In this document: piece by piece, positions 25,089 through 42,205 of the stretch | Numbering within the stretch: position 1 is the first letter of the stretch | How the letters are laid out: the number at the start of each line of letters is the position of its first letter | Assembly (NCBI GenBank): GCA_028873795.1 | Contig: JAPPNP010000031.1 | Location: forward strand, 1-64,000 | DNA length: 64,000 nt | Direction: 5' to 3' | DNA from: Chloroflexota bacterium | Lineage (GTDB): Bacteria; Chloroflexota; UBA11872 | Program-made: the position numbers and the translations under genes | The notes under the pieces: model-generated | What the model was told of the DNA's origin: nothing | Seen by the model: only the letters and a program-made list of their open reading frames with translations | The model's database searches: none

Positions 25089-25394
25089 CTAGCGTGCTCC
25101 CTGCTGCTGCGCCGCTGCCGCCGCCACGCGCGAGCCGGCCTGGCTGTGGCTGCGATAGGTGCGCGTGGGGGCAAATTCGCCCAGGCGATGGCCCACCATG
25201 TTTTCCGTGATGTACACCGGCACGTGGCGGCGACCGTCATGCACGGCGATCGTGAGGCCAACCATTTCCGGATGGATCACGCTTGCGCGGCTCCAGGTGC
25301 GAATGACCTGTTTCTGACGACTGCGACTGGCTTCGGCCACACGCTTCTCGAGCTTGGGGTCGATGTACCAGCCTTTCTTAGAGCTTCGTGACAT
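25089..25394 (-). CDS. rpsS: 30S ribosomal protein S19
   Basis: The product has 101 residues. [48 protein letters not shown] are diagnostic. A short Ala/Gln-rich tail replaces the usual ending. It lies between rplB and rplV. Confidence 0.97.
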   Translation of the reverse strand: MSRSSKKGWYIDPKLEKRVAEASRSRQKQVIRTWSRASVIHPEMVGLTIAVHDGRRHVPVYITENMVGHRLGEFAPTRTYRSHSQAGSRVAAAAAQQQGAR

Positions 25395-25400
25395 GCTGCC

Positions 25401-26231
25401 CTATCTCCTGCGGCGTCGAATGATATAGCGGTCGCTGCGGCGCCGCCCGAGGCGAGTACGGCGACCCTGGGCCGGCTTGCCCCACGGCGTCTTGGGTCCG
25501 GGGAGACCCACGGGAGCCTTCCCTTCCCCGCCGCCGTGCGGGTGATCGCGCGGCGTCATGGCCGAGCCGCGGACTTGCGGTCGGCGGCGGCGCCAGCGGA
25601 TTCGTCCGGCCTTGCCGGCGGATTGGTTGCTGTGATCCTGGTTTCCAACGCGACCCACGGTCGCCATTCCCGCCAGGGGGACCTGGCGCATTTCGCCGGA
25701 CGGGAGCCGCAGCGTGGCCAGTCCGCGATCCTTGGCCATCAGCTGCCCGCTCATGCCGGCACTGCGAATCAGCTTGGCGCCGCCGCCGGGCACGAGCTCG
25801 ACCGCGTGCACCTCGGTTCCGGGGGGCATGTCCGCCAAGCGCATGGCGTTGCCGACGCGCGGCTCGGCCGTTGGACCGGAGACGACCTCCGCGCCGACGC
25901 GAAGACCCTGGGGCGCGAGGATGTAGCGCTTCTCGCCATCGGCATACACCAGCAGCGCGATGTGGGCCGAGCGATTCGGGTCGTATTCAATGCTCGCGAT
26001 GGTAGCTGGCACGCCCGGCTTGTTGCGCCGCCAGTCAATGACCCGGTAGCGACGCTTGGCGCCGCCGCCTCGATGGCGCACGGTGATGCGGCCCTGGTTG
26101 TTGCGCCCGGCTCGTTCGGTGAGCGGTCGCAAGAGGGCCTTGTGCGGCTTGGACTCAGTCACCTCTTCGTGATCGACCGACACGTAGCCCCGGCGCCCCG
26201 GCGACGTTGGATCGTAGGTGCGAAGTCCCAT
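25401..26231 (-). CDS. rplB: 50S ribosomal protein L2
   Basis: The product has 276 residues. The N-terminus is [18 protein letters not shown], the middle has [24 protein letters not shown], and the C-terminal peptidyl-transferase-centre loop with its conserved His is [14 protein letters not shown]. Standard place between rplW and rpsS. Confidence 0.97.
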   Translation of the reverse strand: MGLRTYDPTSPGRRGYVSVDHEEVTESKPHKALLRPLTERAGRNNQGRITVRHRGGGAKRRYRVIDWRRNKPGVPATIASIEYDPNRSAHIALLVYADGEKRYILAPQGLRVGAEVVSGPTAEPRVGNAMRLADMPPGTEVHAVELVPGGGAKLIRSAGMSGQLMAKDRGLATLRLPSGEMRQVPLAGMATVGRVGNQDHSNQSAGKAGRIRWRRRRPQVRGSAMTPRDHPHGGGEGKAPVGLPGPKTPWGKPAQGRRTRLGRRRSDRYIIRRRRR

Positions 26232-26233
26232 GC

Positions 26234-26521
26234 CTAGGTCCCCGGATAGATGTCGATGGCGTGACCCTCGGCGAGGGTCACGATGGCCTTGCGCTTGGAC
26301 GAGCGATGGCCCGTGAACCGTCCGAAGCGCCGCGGCTTGCCGCGCAGATTCATGACGTTGACGTCGGTGACGTCCACACGGAACAAGGCTTCGACGGCTT
26401 CGCGAATCATGTGCTTGGACGCGGTGGGATGAACCTCGAACACGTACTTGCGATCTTCCACAAGCACGGTCGACTTCTCGGTCACTACGGGCCGGATCAC
26501 GACGTCCCCCGGATCAGTCAC
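26234..26521 (-). CDS. rplW: 50S ribosomal protein L23
   Basis: The product has 95 residues. [22 protein letters not shown] and [30 protein letters not shown] identify L23, which docks trigger factor and SRP at the tunnel exit. The start is GTG 26521, overlapping the rplD stop by 8 nt (GTGACTGA). Confidence 0.95.
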   Translation of the reverse strand: MTDPGDVVIRPVVTEKSTVLVEDRKYVFEVHPTASKHMIREAVEALFRVDVTDVNVMNLRGKPRRFGRFTGHRSSKRKAIVTLAEGHAIDIYPGT

Positions 26522-27119
26522 GGCTGACTCCCCGCAGAAGGTCGAGCGCGGCGTCGGTGGCCACGACGTGATCGGCCGCGGCCACTTCCATGAAGCCCAC
26601 GGCGTCGGCGCGCTGCACGGTCACGCCTGGGATATTGCGTGAAGACCGCCGCAACGACTCGGGGGGCTCGGCATCCAACAACAGCAATCGCCCGGCCAGT
26701 CCGGCGTCCGCCAACCACGCGGCCCGTTCCTTGGTCTTGGCCGAGTCTCCCCATTCCTCGACGCGATGCACGCAGTCGGCCTGCGCCATCTGCGCCAGGA
26801 GGCTGCGCAGCGCCTCGCGCCGCTCGCGCCGGGCGAGGCGTCGGCGCACCGTGCGCGGGCGCGGCCCGAATGTGACCGCGCCGCCGCGCCGTTGGCCGGC
26901 CGAGGCGCTGCCGGCGCGCGCGCGGCCCACGCCCTTCTGGCGGTACAGCTTTTGCGCGCTCGCCGTTACTTCGCCGCGTGACTGGGTGCTGCTCGTGCTT
27001 TGCCGACGGCGCTGCGCGCCGACGATGGCCGCCCGGCGCAACAGTTCCGCGCTTGCCGCGGGCTCGCCAAACGCGTCGGACCCGACGGGCGTGACCGGCG
27101 CGGTGTCGTTGGCAGCCAT
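26514..27119 (-). CDS. rplD: 50S ribosomal protein L4
   Basis: The product has 201 residues. The extended loop reaching the tunnel is seen as TQSRGEVTASAQKLYRQKGVGRARAGS and GGAVTFGPRPRT. The first 40 residues are unusual, starting MAANDTAPVTP rather than with a beta strand. The ATG at 27119 overlaps the rplC stop by one base (TGATG); a TTG one codon earlier is possible. Confidence 0.95.
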   Translation of the reverse strand: MAANDTAPVTPVGSDAFGEPAASAELLRRAAIVGAQRRRQSTSSTQSRGEVTASAQKLYRQKGVGRARAGSASAGQRRGGAVTFGPRPRTVRRRLARRERREALRSLLAQMAQADCVHRVEEWGDSAKTKERAAWLADAGLAGRLLLLDAEPPESLRRSSRNIPGVTVQRADAVGFMEVAAADHVVATDAALDLLRGVSRD

Positions 27120-27757
27120 CAATCCCGGCTCCCATGCCGCGAGGTCGGACGAACCACGAGAATGCCGTTGCGCGGACCGGGGACGGCGCCACGCAGGGCG
27201 ATGTAGTTCTTCTCGGCGTCCACGTGCTCCACGCGGAGGCGCTTGGCGGTCACGCGCTTGCCGCCCATGCGGCCGGCCATGCGGACGCCCTTGAACACGC
27301 GGCTCGGCGTGGTACCCGCGCCCACGGATCCTGGGGCCCGCTCTCGGTCGGACTGGCCATGCGTGCGCGGTCCGCCGCGGAAATTGTGCCGGCGCACGAC
27401 GCCGGCGAAGCCCTTGCCCTTGGATATGCCGGTCACGTCAACCAGGTCGCCGGGGGCGAACATGTCGGCCCGCACTTCGGCGCCGACCTCGAGATCGGGG
27501 GCGCGCTCCAGGCGAAACTCGCGCAGCACGCGGTAGGCGGGCGCATCCTGCAGGTGCCCTCGCTCCGCCCGCGACAGCCTTGAGTCGCGGGTCTCGTCGA
27601 AGCCCAGCTGCAGCGCGGCATAGCCGTCGCGCTCCACCGTGCGCACGTCGGTGACGGTGCACGGGCCGGCCTCGATGAGGGTTACGCCAAAAGCGTGTCC
27701 GGCGTCGTCGAAGCTCTGCGTCATGCCGAGCTTGCGCCCCAGGATTCCCGTGGCCAC
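27119..27757 (-). CDS. rplC: 50S ribosomal protein L3
   Basis: The product has 212 residues. The start GILGRKLGMTQSFDDAG and the central finger GKGFAGVVRRHNFRGGPRTHGQSD with GSVGAGTTPSRVFKG are invariant in L3. It follows rpsJ in the S10 cluster. Confidence 0.97.
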   Translation of the reverse strand: MATGILGRKLGMTQSFDDAGHAFGVTLIEAGPCTVTDVRTVERDGYAALQLGFDETRDSRLSRAERGHLQDAPAYRVLREFRLERAPDLEVGAEVRADMFAPGDLVDVTGISKGKGFAGVVRRHNFRGGPRTHGQSDRERAPGSVGAGTTPSRVFKGVRMAGRMGGKRVTAKRLRVEHVDAEKNYIALRGAVPGPRNGILVVRPTSRHGSRD

Positions 27758-27761
27758 GGCG

Positions 27762-28151
27762 CTAGGACTTCAACTCGATGTCGACGCCTGCCGCCAGCTG
27801 CAGCCGCAAGAGCTCGTCCATGGTCTGCTGCGTCGGATCGATAACGTCGATGAGGCGCTTGTGCGTGCGCATCTCAAACTGCTCACGCGAATCCTTGTCG
27901 ATGAAGGGCGATCGGATGACCGTCCACTTCTTCTTCTGGGTTGGCAGCGGAATTGGGCCGCGAACATCCGCGCCGGTGCGGTCCGCCGCCTCGATAATGC
28001 GGCGGGCGGCGTCGTCCAGGACCTTGTGATCGTAGGCCTTGAGGCGAATGCGAATGCGCTGCCGCGGGGCCTGTCGCCGGGCGCGCCCACTGGCCGGCCG
28101 CCCGGCCGACGGTTCGGACGGAGTGTCGGCGGTTGCGCGTGCCTCGGCCAT
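27762..28151 (-). CDS. rpsJ: 30S ribosomal protein S10 with N-terminal extension
   Basis: The product has 129 residues. The S10 core begins [22 protein letters not shown] and includes [35 protein letters not shown]. Normal S10 is about 102 residues; here some 27 Ala/Pro/Arg-rich residues precede the core and there is no alternative start codon inside them. The ATG at 28151 is 5 nt after the tuf stop. S10 also serves as NusE in antitermination. Confidence 0.95.
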   Translation of the reverse strand: MAEARATADTPSEPSAGRPASGRARRQAPRQRIRIRLKAYDHKVLDDAARRIIEAADRTGADVRGPIPLPTQKKKWTVIRSPFIDKDSREQFEMRTHKRLIDVIDPTQQTMDELLRLQLAAGVDIELKS

Positions 28152-28156
28152 CGCCG

Positions 28157-29359
28157 CTAGTTGACGATCTTCGTCACGACGCCGGCGCCAACCGTCACGC
28201 CGCCTTCGCGAATGGCAAAGTGCACGCCATCCTCGAGGGCCACCGGCGCGCCGAGCGACACCCTCATCTCGATGTTGTCGCCGGGCACGCACATCTCGGT
28301 GCCCTCCGGCAGATTGACCTCACCCGTGACGTCGGTGGTGTGGATGTAGAACTGGGGCCGATAGCCATTGAAGAACGGGGTGTGGCGGCCGCCCTCGTCC
28401 TTGGTCAGGACGTAGACGTTCGCCATGAACTCCGTGTGTGGCGTGATGGAGCCGGGGGCGGCAAGGACCATGCCACGCTCGACCTCGTGCCGCTCGATGC
28501 CGCGGAGCAGGCAGCCGACGTTGTCGCCGGCGACGCCTGAATCAAGCGTCTTGCGGAACATTTCGACGCCGGTGCACACGCGGCGGTCCACCAGGTCGCG
28601 CATGCCGACGATGTCGACTTCCTCACCAGGCGTGATGACGCCACGCTCGACACGGCCTGTGACCACGGTTCCGCGACCCTTGATGCCGAATACGTCTTCA
28701 ATGGGCATCAGGAACGGCTCGTCGACCGGGCGCTGCGGCTCCTCAAAGTAGGTGTCGATGGTGTCGACCAACTCGAGAATCGGCGCGAACTCCGGGGAGT
28801 CCGGATCGGTGCTCTCGGACTCCAGCGCGTGAAGGGCGCTGCCGCGCACGATCGGCACGTCGTCGCCCGGGAACTCGTACTTGTTCAAGAGGTCCCGCAG
28901 CTCCAGCTCCACCAGCTCCAGCAGCTCTTCGTCGTCCACCATGTCGACCTTGTTCAGGTAGACGACGATGGCGCCGACTTCAACCTGGCGTGCCAGCAGC
29001 ACGTGCTCGAAGGTCTGCGGCATGGGGCCGTCGGGGGCGCTCACCACAAGGATGGCGCCGTCCATCTGTGCGGCTCCGGTGATCATGTTCTTGATGTAGT
29101 CGCGGTGGCCCGGCGCGTCGATGTGCGCGTAGTGCCGGCTCTCGCTCTCGTACTCGACGTGAGCGATCGAAATCGTGATGCCACGCTCGCGCTCTTCGGG
29201 CGCCTTGTCGATGGCGTCGAACGCCTCAAACTGCGCCAAGTTCTTCAACGACAGCACTTTGGTGATGGCTGCCGTGAGCGTGGTCTTGCCATGGTCGACA
29301 TGGCCGATGGTGCCGACGTTGACATGCGGCTTCGTGCGTTCGAACTTGACTCGTCCCAT
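28157..29359 (-). CDS. tuf: Elongation factor Tu
   Basis: The product has 400 residues and delivers aminoacyl-tRNA to the ribosome using GTP. G1 is GHVDHGKT, G4 is NKVD, and domains 2 and 3 follow with [13 protein letters not shown] and the C-terminal [15 protein letters not shown]. The G3 region reads [12 protein letters not shown] rather than the usual DCPGHADY: Ala82 and Arg86 replace Cys and Ala. AGGAG lies 10 nt before the ATG. It follows fusA in the str-type order and is the only tuf copy in the window. Confidence 0.97.
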   Translation of the reverse strand: MGRVKFERTKPHVNVGTIGHVDHGKTTLTAAITKVLSLKNLAQFEAFDAIDKAPEERERGITISIAHVEYESESRHYAHIDAPGHRDYIKNMITGAAQMDGAILVVSAPDGPMPQTFEHVLLARQVEVGAIVVYLNKVDMVDDEELLELVELELRDLLNKYEFPGDDVPIVRGSALHALESESTDPDSPEFAPILELVDTIDTYFEEPQRPVDEPFLMPIEDVFGIKGRGTVVTGRVERGVITPGEEVDIVGMRDLVDRRVCTGVEMFRKTLDSGVAGDNVGCLLRGIERHEVERGMVLAAPGSITPHTEFMANVYVLTKDEGGRHTPFFNGYRPQFYIHTTDVTGEVNLPEGTEMCVPGDNIEMRVSLGAPVALEDGVHFAIREGGVTVGAGVVTKIVN

Positions 29360-29400
29360 TCGCTGCGTGCTCCTGATGCGCTGGCCGAACGGCCCCGCGC

Positions 29401-31470
29401 CTAAACTCCTGAGAGAACTTCCTGTCCCGTCCCGGCCCCCGGCCGGACGGCGTAGTGTGAAAACTCCATCGAAAACGTGCCCCGGCCCTGAGTGGCCGAA
29501 CGCAACGCACTAGCGTACCCAAACATTGTGGCCAGCGGTACCTCTGCGCGAATAATGCTCGATCCGCCGCGCGGCTCGGTCCCTTGAACCTCGCCGCGCT
29601 TGGCCAGCAAGCCCGCCAGCACGTCGCCGACATAATCGTCGGGAATCACCACGTCCACGGCCATCACGGGCTCGAGAACCGCGGTTCCCGATCGCCGCAA
29701 GGCTTCCTCCACCGCCCATGCCCCCGCGATTTCGAAGGCGATCTCGGAGGAGTCGACCTCATGTGACGATCCATCGACGATCCGGATGCGCACGTCAATG
29801 ACCTGAAAACCCTGGAGCCCACCGGTCAGCGCGCGTCGCACCCCACGCTCAGCCGCGGGAATGAAGCCGAGAGGGATGGCGCCGCCGACGATCCGCGTTT
29901 CGATCTCAACGCCCGCACCAGGTTCGAGTGGCTCGAGCTCGACGACCACGTGGCCGTATTGGCCGCGTCCGCCCGTCTGGCGGATAAAGCGACCGGGCGC
30001 CTGCACGGCTCGCAATGGACGCTCGCGATAGGCCACCTGCGGGCGGCCCACGTTGGCGCCGACGCGGAATTCGCGCAGCAGGCGATCCACGATGACCTCG
30101 AGGTGCAATTCGCCCATGCCGGCGATCAGCGTCTGGCCGGTCTCCTCGTCGTTTCGAACCTGGAACGTCGGGTCTTCCTCGCCGAGCTTGCCCAGCGCCG
30201 TGATGATGCGGTCCTGGTCGGCGCGGCTCTTGGGCTCGATGGCAATCGTCACCACGGGGTCGGGGAATGTGATCGACTCCAGCAGCACGGGATGCGCCGG
30301 GTCGGCCAACGTGTCCCCGGTGCTTACGTCGCGCATGCCAACCGCCGCGACGATATCTCCGGGAACGATCGGATCCTTGATCTCCTCGCGCTTGTCGGCG
30401 TGCATGCGCAGCACGCGGCTCAAGCGCTGCCGCTTGCCGGTGCCGACGTTGAGCAGCGTCGTCCCGGGGTCGATGCGACCGGAATAGACCCGGAAATAGG
30501 CGAGCTTGCCCGAATGCGGGTCGGCCACCATCTTGAACGCCAGCGCCGCAAACGGCGCGTCTTCCGACGCCCCGCGCTCGACCGCTTCGTCAGTGGCGGG
30601 ATCCATGCCGCGCACGGGCGGCACGTCCAGCGGCGAGGGAAGGTAGTGCGTCACCGCATCCAGCACCGGCTCGATGCCCCGGTTGCGCAACGCGCTGCCG
30701 AACAGGACCGGCACAAGCTCCAACTGAATGGTGCCGCGTCGCAGCGCGGCAATCATCGTCGCGGAGTCCACCTCGTCATCGTTGAGGTAGAGCTCCGCAA
30801 TGTGGTCGTCAAATTCACTCAGCGCTTCCAGCAGCTGCAGACGGGCAACGACGGCCACCTCCGCCAGATCGTCCGGGATAGCCTCGACCGACGGTTGGGT
30901 CACCCCATCGCCGGCCCACACGATGGCCTGCATGTCGACCAGGTCGATCACGCCTTGGAACTCCTGCTCGCGGCCAATGGGGAGCTGAATCGGCACCGGG
31001 TTCGCTCCGAGGCGCTCGCGAATGGAGCGGACTGCCGCGTCGGGATCGGCCCCGACGCGATCCATTTTGTTGATGAAGGCCACGCGCGGCACGTCGTACT
31101 TGTCGGCCTGGCGCCAGACGGTCTCGGACTGCGGCTCCACGCCGTGCACGGCGTCGAAGACCACCAGCCCGCCATCCAGGACGCGCAGCGATCGCTCGAC
31201 CTCGGCCGTGAAGTCCACGTGCCCGGGCGTGTCGATGATGTTGATGCGGCGGTCCCGCCAGTAGCACGTGGTGGCCGCCGCCACGATGGTGATGCCGCGC
31301 TCGCGCTCCTGCGCCATCCAGTCCATCTGCGTCGTGCCATCGTCAATGACGCCAATGCGATGGATGCGCCCGGTATAGAAGAGGATGCGTTCGGTAGTCG
31401 TCGTCTTGCCGGCATCGATGTGGGCGATGATGCCGATGTTGCGAGTTTGCGCGATGTCAGATTCGGACAT
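29401..31470 (-). CDS. fusA: Elongation factor G
   Basis: The product has 689 residues, normal for EF-G. It translocates tRNA and mRNA using GTP. G1 is [15 protein letters not shown], the switch region has [14 protein letters not shown]3 is DTPGHVDF and G4 is NKMDRVGAD. Domain IV has [15 protein letters not shown]. Order rpsL-rpsG-fusA-tuf as in classical str operons. Confidence 0.97.
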   Translation of the reverse strand: MSESDIAQTRNIGIIAHIDAGKTTTTERILFYTGRIHRIGVIDDGTTQMDWMAQERERGITIVAAATTCYWRDRRINIIDTPGHVDFTAEVERSLRVLDGGLVVFDAVHGVEPQSETVWRQADKYDVPRVAFINKMDRVGADPDAAVRSIRERLGANPVPIQLPIGREQEFQGVIDLVDMQAIVWAGDGVTQPSVEAIPDDLAEVAVVARLQLLEALSEFDDHIAELYLNDDEVDSATMIAALRRGTIQLELVPVLFGSALRNRGIEPVLDAVTHYLPSPLDVPPVRGMDPATDEAVERGASEDAPFAALAFKMVADPHSGKLAYFRVYSGRIDPGTTLLNVGTGKRQRLSRVLRMHADKREEIKDPIVPGDIVAAVGMRDVSTGDTLADPAHPVLLESITFPDPVVTIAIEPKSRADQDRIITALGKLGEEDPTFQVRNDEETGQTLIAGMGELHLEVIVDRLLREFRVGANVGRPQVAYRERPLRAVQAPGRFIRQTGGRGQYGHVVVELEPLEPGAGVEIETRIVGGAIPLGFIPAAERGVRRALTGGLQGFQVIDVRIRIVDGSSHEVDSSEIAFEIAGAWAVEEALRRSGTAVLEPVMAVDVVIPDDYVGDVLAGLLAKRGEVQGTEPRGGSSIIRAEVPLATMFGYASALRSATQGRGTFSMEFSHYAVRPGAGTGQEVLSGV

Positions 31471-31487
31471 GATTGAAAGGGCTCGGG

Positions 31488-31958
31488 CTAAAACGCGTAG
31501 ATGGCGAACGCGCGATTCGCCTCGGCCATGCGATGCATCTCTTCACGCCGGCGCACCGCACCGCCCTGACCGGTGGATGCATCGAGAAGCTCAAAGGCCA
31601 GGCGCTCATGCATCGAGCGACCGGGACGCGCCCGCGCCGAACTGATCAGCCAGCGCACGGCCAGGGAATAGCGCCGGTCGCCGCGAATCTCGACCGGCAC
31701 CTGATAGGTTGCGCCGCCGACGCGGCGCGGCTTGACTTCGATTTGCGGCATGACGTTGCGAATGGCCTCTTCGAACGCGTCAAGCGCCGGCGTGCCGCTG
31801 CGCTCTTCCACGAGGTCGAAGGCGCCATACACGATTGCTTGCGCCTTGGCCTTGTAGCCGTGACGCATCAGCTTGTTGATAAAGCGCTCCACCGTCCGGT
31901 TGTTGTATTTCGGATCGGGCGCGGTCATTCGCCGCTCGGGGCGCTTCCGGCGTGGCAT
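31488..31958 (-). CDS. rpsG: 30S ribosomal protein S7
   Basis: The product has 156 residues. [51 protein letters not shown] and [25 protein letters not shown] are diagnostic. AGGAGA lies upstream of the ATG. The 94-bp spacer to rpsL is the longest inside the str block and, as in E. coli, could hold an S7-responsive element; no structure could be confirmed. Confidence 0.97.
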   Translation of the reverse strand: MPRRKRPERRMTAPDPKYNNRTVERFINKLMRHGYKAKAQAIVYGAFDLVEERSGTPALDAFEEAIRNVMPQIEVKPRRVGGATYQVPVEIRGDRRYSLAVRWLISSARARPGRSMHERLAFELLDASTGQGGAVRRREEMHRMAEANRAFAIYAF

Positions 31959-32052
31959 GTGTGCTGAATCTCCTAGTTAGTGTGCGGGGCCGCGGGTTCG
32001 AGTAGTCCGTACGCCATCAAGGGCTACCGACTGCTCCACGGGAGAGCTAAAC

Positions 32053-32466
32053 CTATGCGCCGCGCCGGGTGCCGTACTTTGACCGCCCCTGCTTGCGATT
32101 CTCGACGCCCGTGGCATCCAGCGGTCCTCGTACGACGTGATAGCGCACGCCGGGGAGATCCTTGACGCGTCCGCCGCGAATCAGAACGACGGAGTGCTCC
32201 TGGAGCTGGTGCCCTTCACCCGGAATGTAGGCCGTGACCTCCATGCCGTTCGACAATCGAACCCGCGCCACCTTGCGCAGCGCGGAGTTCGGCTTTCGCG
32301 GGGTGACGGTACGCACCAGCGTGCAAACGCCGCGTTTCTGCGGCGCGCCGCGCGTGCGGACCATGCGCCGCCGCAGGCCGTTGTAGGCAAAGTGCAGCGC
32401 AGGCGCCGTCACTTTGCGCCGTGACTTGCGCCGACCCTTGCGAACGAGCTGATTTATTGTTGGCAC
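32053..32466 (-). CDS. rpsL: 30S ribosomal protein S12
   Basis: The product has 137 residues. Core blocks are [36 protein letters not shown] and [27 protein letters not shown]. Two points are odd. About 13 extra basic residues lie between the N-terminus and the core ([12 protein letters not shown]). The decoding-loop motif is TPRKPNS, with Arg57 where most bacteria have Lys43; the second loop (VKDLPG) keeps its Lys. The start codon is GTG 32466. Confidence 0.96.
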   Translation of the reverse strand: MPTINQLVRKGRRKSRRKVTAPALHFAYNGLRRRMVRTRGAPQKRGVCTLVRTVTPRKPNSALRKVARVRLSNGMEVTAYIPGEGHQLQEHSVVLIRGGRVKDLPGVRYHVVRGPLDATGVENRKQGRSKYGTRRGA

Positions 32467-32500
32467 ACGACCACCACAGTCTGTCGAATTAGGGGCACGA

Positions 32501-32525
32501 CAAAACAGGACGCACGAAGGCGCCC
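32501..32525 (-). terminator. Weak hairpin plus T-run between rpoC and rpsL
   Basis: Read on the minus strand, GGGCGC-CTTCGT-GCGTCC forms a 6-bp stem with one G-T pair and is followed by TGTTTTG. It lies in the 72-bp gap after rpoC. It could be a partial terminator or attenuator that lowers rpsL-to-rpsI read-through relative to rpoBC; the short U-run makes full termination unlikely. Confidence 0.4.
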
Positions 32526-32538
32526 GCCAGGCACGCTA

Positions 32539-37065
<4,527 letters not shown>

Positions 37066-37075
37066 GCTCGTTTTG

Positions 37076-37079
37076 CCTC

Positions 37080-37080
<1 letters not shown>
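37076..37080 (-). promoter_or_regulatory. Ribosome binding site of rpoC
   Basis: The sequence TAGGAGG contains both the last base of the rpoB stop codon and the GGAGG for rpoC, 10 nt before the GTG start. This supports re-initiation after rpoB and fixes the rpoC start at 37065. Confidence 0.7.
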
Positions 37081-40538
<3,458 letters not shown>

Positions 40539-40699
40539 GGAGCCTCAGCTTCTCAGGTCCGGCGAACGTGCCGGACAAACGCCGTCGCGGAAACGACAGG
40601 CCATGTTTCGTGACGAACAAGCGCGTGCCGGGACTTGGTGCACGCTTGGGGGCCGGGAACGCCACCCGGGTCACGTCAGACGTGATCGGCCAGCTTGCG

Positions 40700-40726
40700 C
40701 TAATAGCCCCGCCTTATCAGTCGCAA
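40700..40726 (-). promoter_or_regulatory. Possible rpoB promoter
   Basis: On the minus strand TTGCGA (40726-40721) and TATTAG (40705-40700) are each 4/6 matches to the sigma-70 boxes, but the 15-bp spacing is short. The position, after the terminator and about 160 nt before the rpoB start, is the main argument. Confidence 0.22.
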
Positions 40727-40759
40727 ATCCAACACCTCGAACAAGCGGTTTTCCAAAGA

Positions 40760-40800
40760 CAGCACAAAACACCCAGAGCGGTCCAAGAACCGCCTGGGTG
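40760..40800 (-). terminator. Intrinsic terminator of the grpE-dnaJ-prmA-HIT transcript
   Basis: On the minus strand CACCCAG-GCGGT-TCTTGG-ACCGC-T-CTGGGTG forms a 12-bp stem with one bulge and a 6-nt loop, followed directly by TTTTGTGCTG. There is no T-run on the plus-strand side, so it acts on leftward transcripts. It separates the chaperone operon from rpoBC. Confidence 0.65.
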
Positions 40801-40934
40801 ATCGACCTATTCGATTCGCCCTAGCTCAAGCTGGGCGCAAAATCCCCGCACGTCGCCTCTAGCCTAGCATGCGCCCAAACGCGGTCAAGCGTGGCGGGCT
40901 CGATGGGCATGGCCGGTGCGACGCGCTTGCCGGT

Positions 40935-41306
40935 TTAGCCAAGCTCCCCGCGCAGTTGTCGACCACCGAGCACGTGCAGGTGGACGTGACCCACCGACTG
41001 CGCTCCGTGCCGCCCGTGATTCACGGCCACGCGATAGCCGGCCTCGTCCACGCCCTCGAGCCGCGCCACCTTGGCGGCGGCCGCAAGCAGGCGTCCGGAC
41101 AGCGCGGGCTCGTCCCGCAGGTCGTCGATTCCCGACAGGTGCCGGCGCGGCACGACAAGCACGTGCACCGGGGCCTGGGGCGCGATATCTCGAAACGCGA
41201 CGACCGCATCGTCCGCGTAAACCTGGTCCGAAGGTATGGCCCCCGCCACGATCTTGCAGAAGAGACAGTCCGGATCTACGGCGTTCGAGGTGGCTCGGCT
41301 GGTCAT
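40935..41306 (-). CDS. Histidine triad (HIT/HINT) nucleotide-binding protein
   Basis: The product has 123 residues. The triad is GHVHLHVLGG, and the N-terminus DCLFCKIVAGAIPSDQVYADDAVVAF is that of HINT-type purine-nucleotide phosphoramidases. The start ATG overlaps the prmA stop (ATGA). It is the last gene of the grpE-dnaJ-prmA operon and is followed by the terminator at 40800-40760. Confidence 0.94.
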   Translation of the reverse strand: MTSRATSNAVDPDCLFCKIVAGAIPSDQVYADDAVVAFRDIAPQAPVHVLVVPRRHLSGIDDLRDEPALSGRLLAAAAKVARLEGVDEAGYRVAVNHGRHGAQSVGHVHLHVLGGRQLRGELG

Positions 41307-42205
41307 TCGCCGGCAGCTCCCGCGATGGCTGGCGCGCCGAGGTTAAGGCATTCCCATCCGTCCCGGCACAACGCGCCTTCGAGCTTCAATCCCCGGTCGG
41401 CGGCGGCCACCCGCACCTCAGCGCCGCGGGTCTCGATAATGCCGCCAAGGATCACGCGGCCACCGCGGCGCACCGCCTCTAGGTAAAGGTCGAAATCGCG
41501 CAAATGCGTATCCGCCACGATGTTGGCCACCAGGAGGTCGCACGGGTCCAAACTGGATAAGGGCAGCTGCCCATGGATCACGGAGACGCGGTCGTCGCAG
41601 CCGTTTCGTTCCACGTTCTCGCGCGCCGCCCGCACCGCGTCGGCGTCCGAGTCGATGGCACACACCCGGCGTGCGCCCCGCAGCGCGGCCACTATCGCCA
41701 GGATGCCGGAGCCCGTGCCCACGTCGAGCATGGCCTGTCCGGTTGCCAGCGCGCGCTCGAGCATCTCGACCGCAAGCTGCGTGGTCGGATGCAAGCCCGT
41801 ACCAAAGGCCATTCCCGGATCGAGGCGAATGACGCGGCGGTTGCCGTCCGGGACGTCCGACCACGACGGCGCAACGATGAAGCCTCGCCCGATAGGAAAC
41901 GGGCGGTAGAACTCTCGCCATTCGTTGAGGTAGTCCTCCGGTCGCACCCATCGGGCTTGTGGCTCGCGCAGCGTCGAGGCGCCGGTTGCGCCCAGGTGCC
42001 AGAGGGCGCGTTCGACGGCCTGGCGAGTCGAGGCGCACTTCTCACCGTCGGCGATGTAGGCCCGCACGGTTACCCGACCGCGCGCATGGTCGCCCGGATG
42101 CTCGACGGCCAGCGCGGATCCGACGTAGCGGCCAAGTTCCGCCCGCAGGTCATCGACGTCCGACGGGTCCACCTGGACCGAAATCTCGAGCCAGCGTTGG
42201 CTCAC
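41303..42205 (-). CDS. prmA: Ribosomal protein L11 methyltransferase
   Basis: The product has 300 residues and would methylate L11 using SAM. The N-terminal substrate-recognition domain starts WLEISVQVDPSDVDDL. The methyltransferase domain has DPGMAFGTGLHPTTQL, motif I MLDVGTGSGILAI and the post-motif NIVAD. The start is GTG 42205, overlapping the dnaJ stop (GTGA). The dnaJ-prmA neighbourhood is common in Firmicutes and Chloroflexota. Confidence 0.93.
   Translation of the reverse strand: MSQRWLEISVQVDPSDVDDLRAELGRYVGSALAVEHPGDHARGRVTVRAYIADGEKCASTRQAVERALWHLGATGASTLREPQARWVRPEDYLNEWREFYRPFPIGRGFIVAPSWSDVPDGNRRVIRLDPGMAFGTGLHPTTQLAVEMLERALATGQAMLDVGTGSGILAIVAALRGARRVCAIDSDADAVRAARENVERNGCDDRVSVIHGQLPLSSLDPCDLLVANIVADTHLRDFDLYLEAVRRGGRVILGGIIETRGAEVRVAAADRGLKLEGALCRDGWECLNLGAPAIAGAAGE

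Larger units (their letters stand above)
40539..40934. other. 396-bp leader between the HIT gene and rpoB
   Basis: This is the largest internal gap in the central array. It holds the terminator hairpin at 40760-40800 and, downstream of it on the minus strand, about 220 nt that must contain the rpoB promoter and leader. ORFs on the plus strand here (40528-40824, 40568-40801) have no family character. Between 40801 and 40934 I see nothing further. Confidence 0.6.

Noticed and set aside
29950-31476. 508-residue plus-strand ORF opposite fusA
   Set aside because: Antisense shadow; fusA on the minus strand has every EF-G motif.
31959-32052. tRNA-like pieces between rpsG and rpsL (GGGTTCGAG on plus; TAGCTC...GAGCA on minus)
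   Set aside because: The T-loop-like and D-arm-like pieces are on opposite strands and no anticodon or acceptor stem can be formed around either of them.
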